From assembly GCA_963714255.1 (NCBI GenBank), contig CAVQNU010000029.1, forward strand, positions 3,461 to 67,460: a stretch of DNA of 64,000 nucleotides, given 5' to 3'. Positions 8,785 to 18,848 of the stretch are shown here, piece after piece. Numbering within the stretch: position 1 is the first letter of the stretch; every line of letters begins with the position of its first letter. The stretch comes from Rhodovastum sp963714255. GTDB lineage: Bacteria > Pseudomonadota > Alphaproteobacteria > Acetobacterales > Acetobacteraceae. The translations under genes and the position numbers were made by a program. The notes beneath the pieces are model-generated. The model did no database searches. It was not told the origin of the DNA and worked only from the letters and a program-made list of their open reading frames with translations.

Positions 8785-8848
8785 AGCTCGCTCATGATAC
8801 GCAATCATGAACATGCCGCTCCAAGGGAGCCGTAGGAGAGTTCGAAAA

Positions 8849-11117
8849 ATGAGCCAGTCGCAGAACACCGGTTTCACGATGCCGGGCTGGGGCGCGTTCG
8901 ACCCCGCGGCTTTCGGCCCCGCGGCTTTCGGCCCCACGGCTTTCGGCCCCACGGCTTTCGGACCTGTGCAGGAATACTGGGTCGATGCCTGGCAGCGTTC
9001 TATCCTGTTCCTCGACGTGCTGCGCCAGCGCGGCAACATCAGCCGCGAGCACAACGCCCGGCCCGCGCCCAACGTGCTGAGCTTCGCCGCCGAACTGCTG
9101 GTGGACGGGCGCACCCTGCCGCGCCCGGTGAATTACGCGCTGGTGCGCATCGTGCCGCCCGCCGGCACCGTCACCGACCCCGCCAAGCGCCCCTTCATCG
9201 TGTTCGACCCGCGCGCCGGCCACGGCCCCGGCATCGGCGGCATGAAGCACGACAGCGAGATCGGCGTCGCCCTGCAGGCCGGCCATCCCTGCTATTTCGT
9301 CGGCTTCCTGCCCGCCCCCATGCCCGGCCAGACCGTCGAGGATGTCTGCCGCGCCGAGACGGTGTTCATCGAGACGGTGGCGGCGCGCCATCCGCAGGCC
9401 GAGGGCAAGCCGGTGCTGATCGGCAACTGCCAGGCCGGCTGGCAGATCATGATGGCGGTGGCGATGCGGCCCGAACTGCCCGGCCCGATCATGCTGGCCG
9501 GCGCGCCGCTGTCCTACTGGGCCGGGGTGCACGGCAAGAATCCGCTGCGCTATCTCGGCGGCCTGCTCGGCGGCACCTGGCTCACCGCGCTCACCGGCGA
9601 TCTCGGCCACGGCATTTTCGACGGCGCCCACCTGGTCGCCAATTTCGAATCCATGAACCCGGCCAACACCTACTGGAAGAAGGCGTACAACGTCTATTCC
9701 AGGATCGACACCGAGGCGAAGCGGTTCCTGGAATTCGAGACCTGGTGGGGCAGCCCGGTGCTGCTGAACGCCGAGGAGATGCAGTGGATCGCCGACAACC
9801 TGTTCGTCGGCAACCGGCTCGCCACCGGCGGGCTGCGCACCTCCGACGGGCTGCGCATCGACCTGCGCAACATCCGCTCGCCGATCATCGTGTTCTGCTC
9901 CTGGGGCGACGACATCACCCCGCCGCAGCAGGCGCTCGGCTGGATCACCGACCTCTACGCCGATGACAGCGAGATCGTCGCCAACGGCCAGACCATCGTC
10001 TACACGCTGCACGACAGCATCGGCCATCTCGGCATCTTCGTCTCCGGCAAGGTCGCCACCAAGGAGCACGGCGAGTTCGCCAGCTGCATGGACATGATCG
10101 ACCTGATGCCGCCCGGGCTGTACGAGGCGGTGATCACCGAGGTCACCGAGGACATGGCGAACCCCGAGCTGATCCACGGCCGCTACCTGTTCCGCCTGGA
10201 GGCGCGCAGCCTCGCCGACATCCGCGCGCTCGGCAACAACGACGCCGCCGACGAGCTGCGCTTCGCCGCCGCGGCGCGGCTGTCCGAGGTCAATCTCGGC
10301 CTCTACCGCACCCTGCTGTCCCCCTGGGTGCGCGCCGTCACCACCGAACAAAGCGCCGAGACGATGCGCCAGTTGCATCCCAACCGCGTGCAATTCGCCG
10401 CCTTCGCCGACGAGAATCCGCTCATGAAACCACTCGCCGCGCTGGCCGAAAGCGTGCGCGCCGACCGCCGGCCGGTCGCGCCCGACAACCCGCTGCTGGC
10501 GATCGAGCAGGCCGTCTCGTCCTGGATCACCACCGGGCTGCAGGCTTACGGCGCTGCCCGCGACATGTTCACCGAGCAGTTCTTCCTCACCACCTACGGC
10601 TCGCCGGTGCTGCAGGCCCTGCTCGGCCTCGGCACCGACCAGGCGCAGGCCGGCCGGCACATCGAGCACGACCTGCTGCGCGAGGCCACGGAAGCGCGCC
10701 ACCGCGCCGAGCTGGAAACCAAATTCGCGGCGGGCGGGCTGCGCGAGGCGCTGCTGCGGGCGCTGATCTACATCCGCCTGCCCGAGCGCAGCGCCGACGA
10801 GCGCGGCTTCGCCGCCATGGAATTGCTGCGCCAGATGCAGCCGCCCGGGCAGCGCTTCACGCTGGCGGCGTTGAAGCAGGGGTTCGCCGAGCAGTTCATG
10901 CTGCTGCGGCTCGACCAGGACCGCGCGCTGCGCGCCCTGCCGGCGCTGCTGGCGCAGGAGCCGGGGCAGCGGCGGCTCGCGCTCACCGCGCTGCGCCGCA
11001 TCATCGGCGCGAGCGGCACCATCTCCGCCGAGGGCGCCGAGCGGCTGGCCCGCATGGAGGCCGTCTTCAGCGGCGCCGACACCGCCTCGTCCCGGGGGGA
11101 GGCCGACCAATGCCTGA
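8849..11117 (+). CDS. DUF3141 protein (PhaC-like alpha/beta hydrolase)
   Basis: The roughly 750-residue protein belongs to the DUF3141 family, related to class I PHA synthases, with a hydrolase core (VLIGNCQAGWQIMMAVAM contains the nucleophile elbow). It starts at MSQSQN behind TAGGAGAG. The N terminus has four copies of a five-residue repeat (AAFGP/TAFGP) encoded by 15-bp tandem repeats. No stop occurs in this frame before the following gene. If one base of the G6 run at 11094-11099 is surplus, the frame would end at TGA 11115-11117, overlapping the pta start; that end is assumed here. Otherwise the frame runs on into pta. In related bacteria this gene precedes pta and fabI. Confidence 0.75.
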
Positions 11118-12094
11118 CGATCCCGCAGCCGGCGCCCGCCGCGGGCCACGAACGCTACGAGCAGGCTCATCGCGGCGGCGCGCGAGCTGCCGCCGACCCG
11201 CACGGCGGTCGGTGCATCCCTGCAACGATGTCTCGCTCGAAAGCGCCATCGAAGGCCAGCGGCTCGGCCTGGTCGACCCGATCCTGGTCGGACCGGCCGC
11301 GCGCATCCGCGCCGCGGCGGCCAAGGCCGGGCTCGATATCGGCGCCATGCCGATCATCGATTCGGCGCACAGCGTCGAGTCCGCCGCGAAAGGCGGTCGA
11401 GCAGGTGCGGCTCGGCAATGTCGAGGCGCTGATGAAGGGCAGCCTGCACACCGACGAGCTGATGGCCGCGGTGGTGGCGCGCGAGGGCGGCATCCGCACC
11501 GGCCGCCGGGTCAGCCACTGCTTCGTCATGGCGGTGCCCGGCCATGCCGACCCGCTGATCGTCACCGACGCCGCCGTCAACATCGCGCCGACCTTCGCCG
11601 AGAAGGTCGACATCGTGCAGAACGCCATCGACCTCGCGCATGCCCTGCGCTTCCAGCACGTGCGGGTGGCCATCCTCAGCGCCATGGAAACCATCAACGC
11701 CAAGGTTCCCTCCACGCTGGAGGCCGCCGGGCTTTGCAAGATGGCCGATCGCGGCCAGATCACCGGCGCCGTGCTGGACGGGCCGCTGGCGCTCGACAAT
11801 GCCATCAACCCCGAGGCGGCGGCCATCAAGGGCATCGTCTCGTCGGTCGCCGGGCGCGCCAACGTGCTGGTGGTGCCCGACCTGGAGGCCGGCAACATGC
11901 TGGCGAAAAGCCTCACCTTCCTGGCCGGCGCCGACGCCGCCGGCATCGTGCTCGGCGCCCGCGTGCCCATCATCCTCACCAGCCGCGCCGATTCGCTGCA
12001 GGTCCGGCTGGCCTCCTGCGCCGTCGCCTCGCTGGTCGCCGCCGCCCGCCGCGCCGGCACCGCGCCCGCCGTCAGTCAGGGTACCCACCCATGA
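11110..12094 (+). pseudogene. pta: Phosphate acetyl/butyryltransferase, multiply frameshifted
   Basis: Translation in shifting frames gives a Pta/Ptb-type phosphotransacetylase, which exchanges acyl-CoA and phosphate for acyl-phosphate. The order is ATG 11110, then GHERYEQ, LIAAARELPPTRTAV, VHPCNDVSLESAIEGQ and AVEQVRLGNVEALMKG to the end. Each switch is resolved by deleting one base, at about 11130, 11165, 11210 and 11390. The rest, from MKGSLHTDELM to QGTHP, is intact. Four surplus bases within 290 bp point to poor base calling rather than natural decay. The stop overlaps fabI. The acetate kinase gene often found between pta and fabI is absent here. Confidence 0.8.
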
Positions 12095-12870
12095 GCGAAA
12101 CCATCCGCCCGGTGCTCGCCGGCAGCAAGGCCCTGGTGGTGGGGGTGGCCAACGACCAGTCGATCGCCTGGGGCTGCGCCAAGGCGTTCCGCATGGTGGA
12201 GGCCGACCTCGCCATCACCTGGCTCAACGAGAAATCCCGCCCCTATGTCGAGCCGCTGGCGCAGGAGGTGGAAGCCTCGATCACCGGCGCCCTCGACGTT
12301 CCGGTGCCCGGCCAGCTGGAGGCGGTGTTCGAGCGCATCCGCACGCAATGGGGAAGGCTCGACATCCTGGTGCATTCCATCGCCTTCGCGCCGAAGCAGG
12401 ATTTGCAGGGTGGGCTGCTCGACTGCTCGGCCGAGGGCTTCGCCAAGGCCATGGACATCTCCTGCCATTCCTTCGTGCGCATGGCGAAGCTGGCGGCGCC
12501 GCTGATGACCGAGGGCGGCAGCATGTTCGCCATGAGCTACTACGGCGCCAACCGGGTGGTGCCCAACTACAACGTCATGGGGCCGGTGAAGGCGGCGCTG
12601 GAAGCGGCCTGCCGCTACCTGGCCTATGAGCTCGGCCCGCGCGGCATCCGCGTGCACGCCATCTCGCCGGGGCCGCTGAACACCCGGGCCGCCTCGGGGA
12701 TCAAGCATTTCGAGCTGCTGCTGAACGAGGCGGCGCAGAAGGCCCCGCTCGGCGAGCTGGTGGACATCATGGATGTCGGCTTCGCCTGCGCCTATCTCGC
12801 CACGCCCTTCGCCCGGCGCATCACGGGCGGCACCGTCTATGTCGATGGTGGGGCGAACATCGTCGCCTGA
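12091..12870 (+). CDS. fabI: Enoyl-ACP reductase, FabI type
   Basis: This 259-residue short-chain dehydrogenase-fold protein reduces enoyl-ACP with NAD(P)H in fatty-acid elongation. The FabI-type cofactor region is ALVVGVANDQSIAWGCAKAF. The catalytic Tyr and Lys sit in the YNVMGPVKAALEA segment, and SPGPLNTRAASGI precedes the substrate helix. Length fits the family. It overlaps the pta stop by four bases (ATGA), so the two are coupled. In rhizobia a comparable pta-ackA-fabI arrangement occurs, and this copy may be a second, specialised FabI. Confidence 0.88.
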   Translation: MSETIRPVLAGSKALVVGVANDQSIAWGCAKAFRMVEADLAITWLNEKSRPYVEPLAQEVEASITGALDVPVPGQLEAVFERIRTQWGRLDILVHSIAFAPKQDLQGGLLDCSAEGFAKAMDISCHSFVRMAKLAAPLMTEGGSMFAMSYYGANRVVPNYNVMGPVKAALEAACRYLAYELGPRGIRVHAISPGPLNTRAASGIKHFELLLNEAAQKAPLGELVDIMDVGFACAYLATPFARRITGGTVYVDGGANIVA

Positions 12871-12937
12871 CGATCGCTTGACCGCCACGACCGCCGTGCG
12901 CATGTCGCCCCGGCGGGTTCGCCCATGGAGACCGGCC

Positions 12938-13504
12938 ATGCTCCAATCCCGACGCTCCCTGCTCGCCGCCGCGACGCTCGCGGCGGCCGGCCTGCTCGCC
13001 CCGCTGCACGCCGCCCGGGCGGCCAGCTCGGCGCGGCGCATCAACGCCGATGCCACCCGCGCGCTGAACGCGCTGTACGCGGCCAATGCCAAGGCCCGCG
13101 ACCTCGGCCGGCAGGCCAAGGCGGTGCTGATCTTCCCGAAAATCTACAAGGGCGGCCTCATCGTCGGCGGCCTCAGCGGCGACGGCGTGCTGCGCGTGGC
13201 CGGCCAGCCGTCCGGCTACTACAACATCTCGGCCGCCAGCTTCGGCCTGCAGGCCGGCGGCCAGACCTACAGCTTCGTGCTGTTCTTCATGACCGCCGAC
13301 GCGCTCGACTACCTGCGCAAAAGCGACGGCTGGGCGATCGGCAGCGGCCCGAGCGTGGTGGTGGTGGACAAGGGCGCGGCGGCCAACCTGACCACCACGA
13401 CAGTCACCCAGGATGTCTACGCCTTCCCGTTCGGCCAGAAGGGGCTGATGGCCGGGCTGGGGCTGGAGGGGTCGAAGATCACCGTCATCCAGCCGGACAA
13501 GTGA
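12938..13504 (+). CDS. SYLF/YSC84 lipid-binding domain protein, secreted
   Basis: The 188-residue protein has a clear signal peptide (MLQSRRSLLAAATLAAAG ... AARA). It is followed by the SYLF domain: AKAVLIFPKIYKGGLIVGG near the start, SYSF-like QTYSFVLFFMT in the middle and GQKGLMAGLGLEGSKI at the end. The family binds phosphoinositides in eukaryotes. Bacterial members are periplasmic or outer-membrane associated, with unknown roles. Confidence 0.8.
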   Translation: MLQSRRSLLAAATLAAAGLLAPLHAARAASSARRINADATRALNALYAANAKARDLGRQAKAVLIFPKIYKGGLIVGGLSGDGVLRVAGQPSGYYNISAASFGLQAGGQTYSFVLFFMTADALDYLRKSDGWAIGSGPSVVVVDKGAAANLTTTTVTQDVYAFPFGQKGLMAGLGLEGSKITVIQPDK

Positions 13505-13553
13505 TGCCGCGGCGGGTGATGCGGCGACGGGTGATGCCGGGGCGGGCGGGCGC

Positions 13554-14825
13554 ATGCAGTCCTGGATGATCCCGCTGGCCTACGCGCTGGCCAGCACCCT
13601 CGCCGCCTTCACCCTGCCGCGCCTGGAGGTCACGCTGCTGCCCACCGCCGCGGCGACCATCTCGATCGCCTCGGCGCAGGGCTTCCTGACCAGCGTCGCC
13701 TCGGGCATGATGGGCCTGACCGGCATCGTGTTCTCGATCGCCTTCGTCATGGTGCAGTTCAGCGCCATCGCCTATTCGCCCCGCCTGGTGCAGTGGCTCG
13801 GCCGCGACAAGGTGCTGTTCCACGCCATGGGCGTGTTCATCGCCACCTTCAGCTACTGCTTGGCCACGCTGGTCTGGATCGACCGCGACGGCTCCGGCCG
13901 GGTGCCGTACTATTCCACCCTGCTGGTCGGCGCGCTGGTGGTGGCCAGCGTGTTCCTGTTCGCCCTGCTCGTGCAGCGCATCGCCTCGCTGCAGATCACC
14001 AGCGTGCTGCAATTCGTCGGCGCGCGCGGTCGCGCCGTCATCCGCGAAACCTTCCCGCGCGGCGAAGACGAGGCGGCGGTGATCGAGGCGGCCGAGGCGG
14101 CGCGCGGCGATCTCGGCGAAGTCACGCAAACCCTGCGCTACACCGGCATGCCGCGCTCGATCGCCCGGTTCGACATCCCGGCGCTGGTGCGCCAGGCCAG
14201 CCAGGCCGATGTCGTGCTGGTGCTGGCCAGCGCGGTCGGCGACACCCTGGTGGACGACAGCGTCATCCTGCGCGTGCATGGCGGCCGGGCGCCGCTGCCG
14301 GCGGCGCCGCTGCTGCGCGCGGTGCGGCTCAGCGACCAGCGCACTTTCGAGCAGGACCCGAAATACCCGCTGCGCCTGCTGGTCGATATTGCCATCAAGG
14401 CGCTGTCGCCGGCGATCAACGACCCGACCACGGCGGTGCAGGCGATCGACCAGATCGAGGACCTGCTGCGGCGCATGGCCCGCTGCCGCCTCGACGCCGG
14501 CTACGCCAGCGATGCCCAGGGCCGGCTGCGGCTGGTCTTCCCCATGCCCAACTGGTCCGACTACCTGGCGCTGTCCTTCGACGAAATCCGCTTCTACGGC
14601 GCCGACTCGCTGCAGGTGATGCGGCGCCTGCGCAGCGCGCTCTCCGGCCTGCTGGACTCAGTCACCGCGCCATCGCGGGCCGCGGCGGTGCGCGCCTATC
14701 TCGACCATCTCGACCGCGCGGTGGCGGCCTCGCGGTTCGACCCCGACGACCAGGCGATGGCGCGCCGCGAGGACCGGCAGGGCCTCGGCCTGTCGCGCGG
14801 CGCCGAGCCGCCCGCGCCTCGGTAG
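13554..14825 (+). CDS. DUF2254 membrane protein
   Basis: The 423-residue protein has four hydrophobic segments in the first 150 residues, followed by a large soluble domain containing ALSPAINDPTTAVQAID, the hallmark of DUF2254 proteins. The function is unknown. The 49-base gap before it is made of imperfect GTGATGCSG repeats. An AT-rich element follows 25 bases after the stop and can terminate transcription. Confidence 0.75.
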   Translation: MQSWMIPLAYALASTLAAFTLPRLEVTLLPTAAATISIASAQGFLTSVASGMMGLTGIVFSIAFVMVQFSAIAYSPRLVQWLGRDKVLFHAMGVFIATFSYCLATLVWIDRDGSGRVPYYSTLLVGALVVASVFLFALLVQRIASLQITSVLQFVGARGRAVIRETFPRGEDEAAVIEAAEAARGDLGEVTQTLRYTGMPRSIARFDIPALVRQASQADVVLVLASAVGDTLVDDSVILRVHGGRAPLPAAPLLRAVRLSDQRTFEQDPKYPLRLLVDIAIKALSPAINDPTTAVQAIDQIEDLLRRMARCRLDAGYASDAQGRLRLVFPMPNWSDYLALSFDEIRFYGADSLQVMRRLRSALSGLLDSVTAPSRAAAVRAYLDHLDRAVAASRFDPDDQAMARREDRQGLGLSRGAEPPAPR

Positions 14826-14850
14826 CGCTGGCGATCTGGTGGGAGACTGA

Positions 14851-14922
14851 ACGGATACAAATATTTTCAAGGAAGTAAGCGCTTCTTTTTGAAAAAAGAA
14901 GCAAAAACTTTTTATCCGTTTT
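14851..14922. repeat. AT-rich double-hairpin element, copy d (left arm decayed)
   Basis: The right hairpin (GCTTCTTTTT arms, 14881-14902) and the right outer arm ending in TTTATCCGTT are intact. The left hairpin has collapsed to ATATTTTCAAGGAAGTAAGC. It lies between the DUF2254 gene and the cyclophilin fusion gene. Confidence 0.75.
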
Positions 14923-15057
14923 TTTGCCGGCTGGCCGGTGCCCTGCGGCGGCAACGGCGCGTTGGCCCGACCGCGGCGACTTTGCTAATCCACCGCACCA
15001 TCCGAAGCCCGTCGCACGCGCGACCCGGCTCCGGCCGGCCAGCGCAAGGGACGCGAG

Positions 15058-17049
15058 ATGACGACCGACAGCTACGTCGTTTTCGACACCGATTTCGGCG
15101 ATTTCGTCGTCGAACTCTACAACCAGGCGGCACCGCTGACGGTCGCCAATTTCCTCACCTATGTGAACGGCCCGGCCGGCGGCGAAAGCTATGCCGGCAG
15201 CTTCTTCTCCCGCCTCGTGCCCGGCTTCGTGCTGCAGGGCGGCGGCTACGCCGTGCAGAACGGCTCGGTCATCACCATCCCCACCGGCGCGCCGGTGCAG
15301 AACGAGTATTCGCCCAGCAACCCGAACGTCGCCGGCACCATCGCCATGGCCAAGGTCTCGGGCGACCCGAACTCGGCCACCGACCAGTTCTTCTTCAACC
15401 TCGCCGACAACTCCTCCAATCTCGACAGCCAGAACGGCGGCTTCACCGTGTTCGGCCAGGTGGTCGAAAACTGGAGCGTCGTGCTCGCCCTCGGCAACCT
15501 GCAGGTCTATTCCGGGCTGTCCTCGCCCTTCGATGCGCTGCCGGTGGAAGGCACCGTCCCCGCCACCGGCCCGGCGCTCGACAACGTCGTCGGCTTCAGC
15601 GTCGCGGTCACCCAGCCCATCGCCAACGGGCAGGCCAACCAGCCCGTGCTCGACGACCAGACCATCGCCCCCTTCGCCACCGTCACGCTGACCGACCCGG
15701 GCAACACCACCGGCGCCGGCGACGGCATGACCATCACCATCCGGAACGCCGCGGGCACCCCCACCGCCGCCCTCGGCACGCTCTCGCTCGCCGCCACGAC
15801 CGGCGGGCCGACGCTCACTGCCACCGCCACCGGCACCTACACGCTGAGCACCGCCGCCTCGATCGGCGCGCTGCAATCGGCGCTGCGACAGATCGTCTTC
15901 ACCCCGGCGACCCAGACCTCGACCGCCACGGCCACCTTCGACCTGACGCTGAACACGCCCGGCGGCAACATCGACAATCAGGATACCAGCGTCGTCATCA
16001 CCCACGACACGCCCGGCCTGCAACTGGTCGATGCCTACTACCAGGCGCTGCTGCGCGGCCCGCCCGATCCCACGACTGCGCAATCCCTCGCCGCCCAGCT
16101 CAGCGCCGGCACCCAGACCTCCGCCGGGCTGCTGGCACAACTGCTGACCACTGCGCAGGCCACCACCATTCCGGGGCTGCTGAGCTATGCGTTCATGTAC
16201 GGCAAAACGCCGGCCTCCTCGGGCCTGTCCTATCTCGCCACCTACGCGGCCGATCTGCAATCCGGCAACTACACGTTTACCGGAGGCTTTCAGCTCGGCA
16301 CCACCTCGGGCCAATACAGCCTGCCGCAATTCTCCGTCCTCAACACCTACGTCAACCTCTGCGCCACCGCCGCGGGCGACACCGCCAACAACAGCTTCGC
16401 CGCCACCTACGGCGCGCTCGACCGCACCACGTTCTTCAATACGATCTACACCCAGATCTTCGGCACGGCACCGGCCGCCAGCACCACCGACCAGTTCGTC
16501 ACCGCGCCCGCGGTCGCCGATCCGGCGATCTCCGCCTTCCAGGACGACGTGAACTACGCCGGTTCCGAAATCGGCGGCTACGGCGCGGTCACCGGCGTGC
16601 TGCTGTGGGTCGCGGAGACTTCCAACCTCGGCGCCTATCCCGCGGCGGTGAACGCCTTCCTCACCACCGCGGCCAACAGCACCGCCGCCGGCAGCGACAC
16701 CGCCCCCTATGGCAGCAGCCTGCTCAACCCCGGCTCGGTCCCGCAATCCGTGGCCCCCACCGTCATCGCCGCCGCCCAGGGCAACACCACCCTGGTCGGC
16801 ACCGGTGGCGCCGACGCCTTCACCTTTACCGACGGCACGGTCAGCACCGCACTGATCCAGGGCTTCGACCCCGCCCGCGACTTCATCGACCTCGCCGGCG
16901 GCTTCACCGCCAACGCCCCCGCCGCCGCGCTCGCCTCCGCCACGGCGACCCCCGCCGGCACCCAGCTCGCCCTGTCCGACGGCTCGCGCATCACCTTCAC
17001 GGGCATCGCCCCGGCGAGCCTCACCGCCGCCAATTTCCTCCTCACCTGA
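15058..17049 (+). CDS. Cyclophilin-type PPIase fused to a secreted multidomain C terminus
   Basis: This 663-residue protein begins directly with a cyclophilin domain (residues 5-175): VVFDTDFGDFVVELYNQAAP, FFSRLVPGFVLQGGG and DQFFFNLADNS match bacterial PPIases. Residues about 185-310 form a threonine/alanine-rich beta-repeat region. Residues about 320-560 look like a DUF4214-type segment (AYYQALLRGPPDP, AFMYGKTP). The last 100 residues contain TTLVGTGGADAFTFTD and FDPARDFIDLAGG, resembling RTX-type calcium-binding and type I secretion termini. No signal peptide is seen. I infer type I export to the cell surface, but no exporter is nearby. Confidence 0.7.
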   Translation: MTTDSYVVFDTDFGDFVVELYNQAAPLTVANFLTYVNGPAGGESYAGSFFSRLVPGFVLQGGGYAVQNGSVITIPTGAPVQNEYSPSNPNVAGTIAMAKVSGDPNSATDQFFFNLADNSSNLDSQNGGFTVFGQVVENWSVVLALGNLQVYSGLSSPFDALPVEGTVPATGPALDNVVGFSVAVTQPIANGQANQPVLDDQTIAPFATVTLTDPGNTTGAGDGMTITIRNAAGTPTAALGTLSLAATTGGPTLTATATGTYTLSTAASIGALQSALRQIVFTPATQTSTATATFDLTLNTPGGNIDNQDTSVVITHDTPGLQLVDAYYQALLRGPPDPTTAQSLAAQLSAGTQTSAGLLAQLLTTAQATTIPGLLSYAFMYGKTPASSGLSYLATYAADLQSGNYTFTGGFQLGTTSGQYSLPQFSVLNTYVNLCATAAGDTANNSFAATYGALDRTTFFNTIYTQIFGTAPAASTTDQFVTAPAVADPAISAFQDDVNYAGSEIGGYGAVTGVLLWVAETSNLGAYPAAVNAFLTTAANSTAAGSDTAPYGSSLLNPGSVPQSVAPTVIAAAQGNTTLVGTGGADAFTFTDGTVSTALIQGFDPARDFIDLAGGFTANAPAAALASATATPAGTQLALSDGSRITFTGIAPASLTAANFLLT

Positions 17050-18142
17050 CCGGAAGGCCGCCGAGCACCTCCACCGACATCGACTTGATCAGCGCCGCCA
17101 CCGCCACGCCCGGCGCCAGCCCCAGCCGCGCCACCGCATCCGGCGTCACCCGCGCCAGCAACCCCTCGGCACCCACCGCCACCTCCACCAGCGCCGCCTG
17201 CCGTGCCGGATCGGCGGTGATCGCCCGCACCCTGCCCGGCAGCACGTTGTGCAGGCTCAGCGCGCCGGCCAGCGTTGCCGCGTCGTGGCGCGCCAGGATC
17301 ACCTCGCGGACCGGCACCCGCACCCGCAGCGCCGTGCCCACCGCCAGCCCGGTCTGGGGCACCAGCAACTCCACGTCCCCCCAGCGCAGCCGGCTGAGCT
17401 GCCGCGCCGGCTCATGCGCGGCCACCACGCAGGGCAGCACCGCCCCGGCATCCTCCCGCGCGGCCAGCCCGAGATCGGCGCGCGCGGCCATCGCCGCCAC
17501 CGGCCCCATCGCCCGCACCCTCCCGGCCTCGATCAGCACGACCTGGTCGGCCAGTTGCGCCAATTCGTCGAGCGAATGCGTCACATACAGCACGGGCAGC
17601 TCGAGCCGTCCCTTCAGCCGCGCCAGATAGGGCAGGATCTCGGCCTTGCGCGCCCCGTCCAGGCCGGCCAGCGGCTCGTCCATCAGCAGCAGGTCGGGCT
17701 GGCGCAGCAACGCCCGGCCGATCGCCACGCGCTGGCGCTCCCCGCCCGAGAGCGTATGCGGCCGGCGCGCCAGCAGCGCCGCGATGCCCAGCAACGCCAC
17801 CACCTCGTCCAACCCGATCCGCCTGTTCCGCGTGCGCCGCTGCCCGAACAGCAAATTGTCGCGCACCGACATATGCGGAAACAGCCGCGCCTCCTGGAAC
17901 ACCAGCCCGACATGCCGCCGCTCCGGCGGCAGGAAAATGCCCGACCGCGTGTCCGCCAGCACCGCCCCGCCCAGTTCGATGCGGCACTCATCCGCCGGCA
18001 GCAGCCCCGCCGCGGCGGCGATCACCGTCGACTTGCCAGCGCCCGAGGGGCCGAACAGCACCGTCACCCCCGGCACCGGCACCGCGAATTCAATGTCGAT
18101 CTCGATGCCCGGAAACCGGTGCCGCAGCGCCACGCGCAGCAT
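17042..18142 (-). CDS. modC: Molybdate ABC transporter ATPase
   Basis: The 366-residue protein has an ABC ATPase domain with Walker A GPSGAGKST, signature TLSGGERQR and Walker B LLLMDEPLAGLD. Two C-terminal MOP/TOBE-like molybdate-binding segments follow, including LHNVLPGRVRAI and DAVARLGLAPG. It powers molybdate import with ModB and ModA. The ATG overlaps the modB stop (ATGA), so the two are coupled. Its 3' end overlaps the cyclophilin gene by eight bases tail to tail. Confidence 0.93.
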   Translation of the reverse strand: MLRVALRHRFPGIEIDIEFAVPVPGVTVLFGPSGAGKSTVIAAAAGLLPADECRIELGGAVLADTRSGIFLPPERRHVGLVFQEARLFPHMSVRDNLLFGQRRTRNRRIGLDEVVALLGIAALLARRPHTLSGGERQRVAIGRALLRQPDLLLMDEPLAGLDGARKAEILPYLARLKGRLELPVLYVTHSLDELAQLADQVVLIEAGRVRAMGPVAAMAARADLGLAAREDAGAVLPCVVAAHEPARQLSRLRWGDVELLVPQTGLAVGTALRVRVPVREVILARHDAATLAGALSLHNVLPGRVRAITADPARQAALVEVAVGAEGLLARVTPDAVARLGLAPGVAVAALIKSMSVEVLGGLPVR

Positions 18143-18825
18143 CACCGCCCGATCGCCGCGTTCAGGCGCCGGCTCGCCCATTCCGACAGCAGCAGCCCGG
18201 CCAGCGCCAGACCCAGTGACACCAGCGACAACTGCGCCGCCTTCGCCTCGCCCCCCGGCACCTGCAGCGCGGCATAGATCGCCAGCGGCAGCGTCTGCGT
18301 CTCGCCGGGGATCGAGGCGGCGAAGGTGATCACCGCGCCGAACTCGCCCAGGCAGGTCGCATAGGCCACGATCGCCCCCACCAGAATGCCCGGCGCGGCC
18401 AGCGGCAGCGTCACGTTCAGCAAACGGTCGAGCCGCCCCGCCCCCAGCGAGCGCGCGGCCTGCTCCAGCCCCGGATCGGCCGCTTCCAGCGAAAGCCGCA
18501 CCGCGCGCACCATCACCGGAAACACCATCACGCCGCAGGCCAGCGCCGCGCCGGCGGTGGTGAACACCAGCCTTATGCCGAACCAGTCGAACAGCAGCGC
18601 CCCCAGCGGCCCGCGCAGGCCGAACAGCACGAGCAGCAGCCAGCCCGTCACCACCGGCGGCAGCACCAGCGGCAGATGCACCAGCGCGTTCAGCACGGAA
18701 CGGCCGGGAAACCGCCAGCGCGCCAGCACCCAGGCCATCAGCACCGCCGGCGGCAGGCCGCAGCCGACCGCCCGCAGCGCCACCGCCAGCGTCAGCCGCA
18801 CCGCCTGCCATTCCTCCTCGGTCAG
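18142..18825 (-). CDS. modB: Molybdate ABC transporter permease
   Basis: The protein of about 227 residues has five or six hydrophobic segments and the permease EAA loop (EQAARSLGAGRLDRLLNVTLPLA, with G-R/P-L near the end). It forms the inner-membrane channel for molybdate. Similarity begins at LTEEEWQAVRLTL. No ATG, GTG or TTG precedes this stretch in frame after the modA stop. The start given is a CTG at 18825 and is provisional; a non-standard codon or a missed base is possible. Confidence 0.85.
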   Translation of the reverse strand: MTEEEWQAVRLTLAVALRAVGCGLPPAVLMAWVLARWRFPGRSVLNALVHLPLVLPPVVTGWLLLVLFGLRGPLGALLFDWFGIRLVFTTAGAALACGVMVFPVMVRAVRLSLEAADPGLEQAARSLGAGRLDRLLNVTLPLAAPGILVGAIVAYATCLGEFGAVITFAASIPGETQTLPLAIYAALQVPGGEAKAAQLSLVSLGLALAGLLLSEWASRRLNAAIGR

Positions 18826-18848
18826 GAAGGGTCCGGCGAGGATGCCGC

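Noticed and set aside
8792..11203. An 803-codon open frame on the minus strand
   Set aside because: It is antisense to the DUF3141 gene, with low-complexity composition; the plus-strand protein is clearly conserved.
11110..12870. Single fused protein covering pta and fabI
   Set aside because: The long frame arises only because the pta frame is shifted. fabI has its own ATG overlapping the pta stop, and the fused part matches no family.
14662..16746. A 694-codon Gly/Arg/Val-rich minus-strand frame
   Set aside because: It is antisense to the cyclophilin fusion gene and ends inside the DUF2254 gene; composition artefact.
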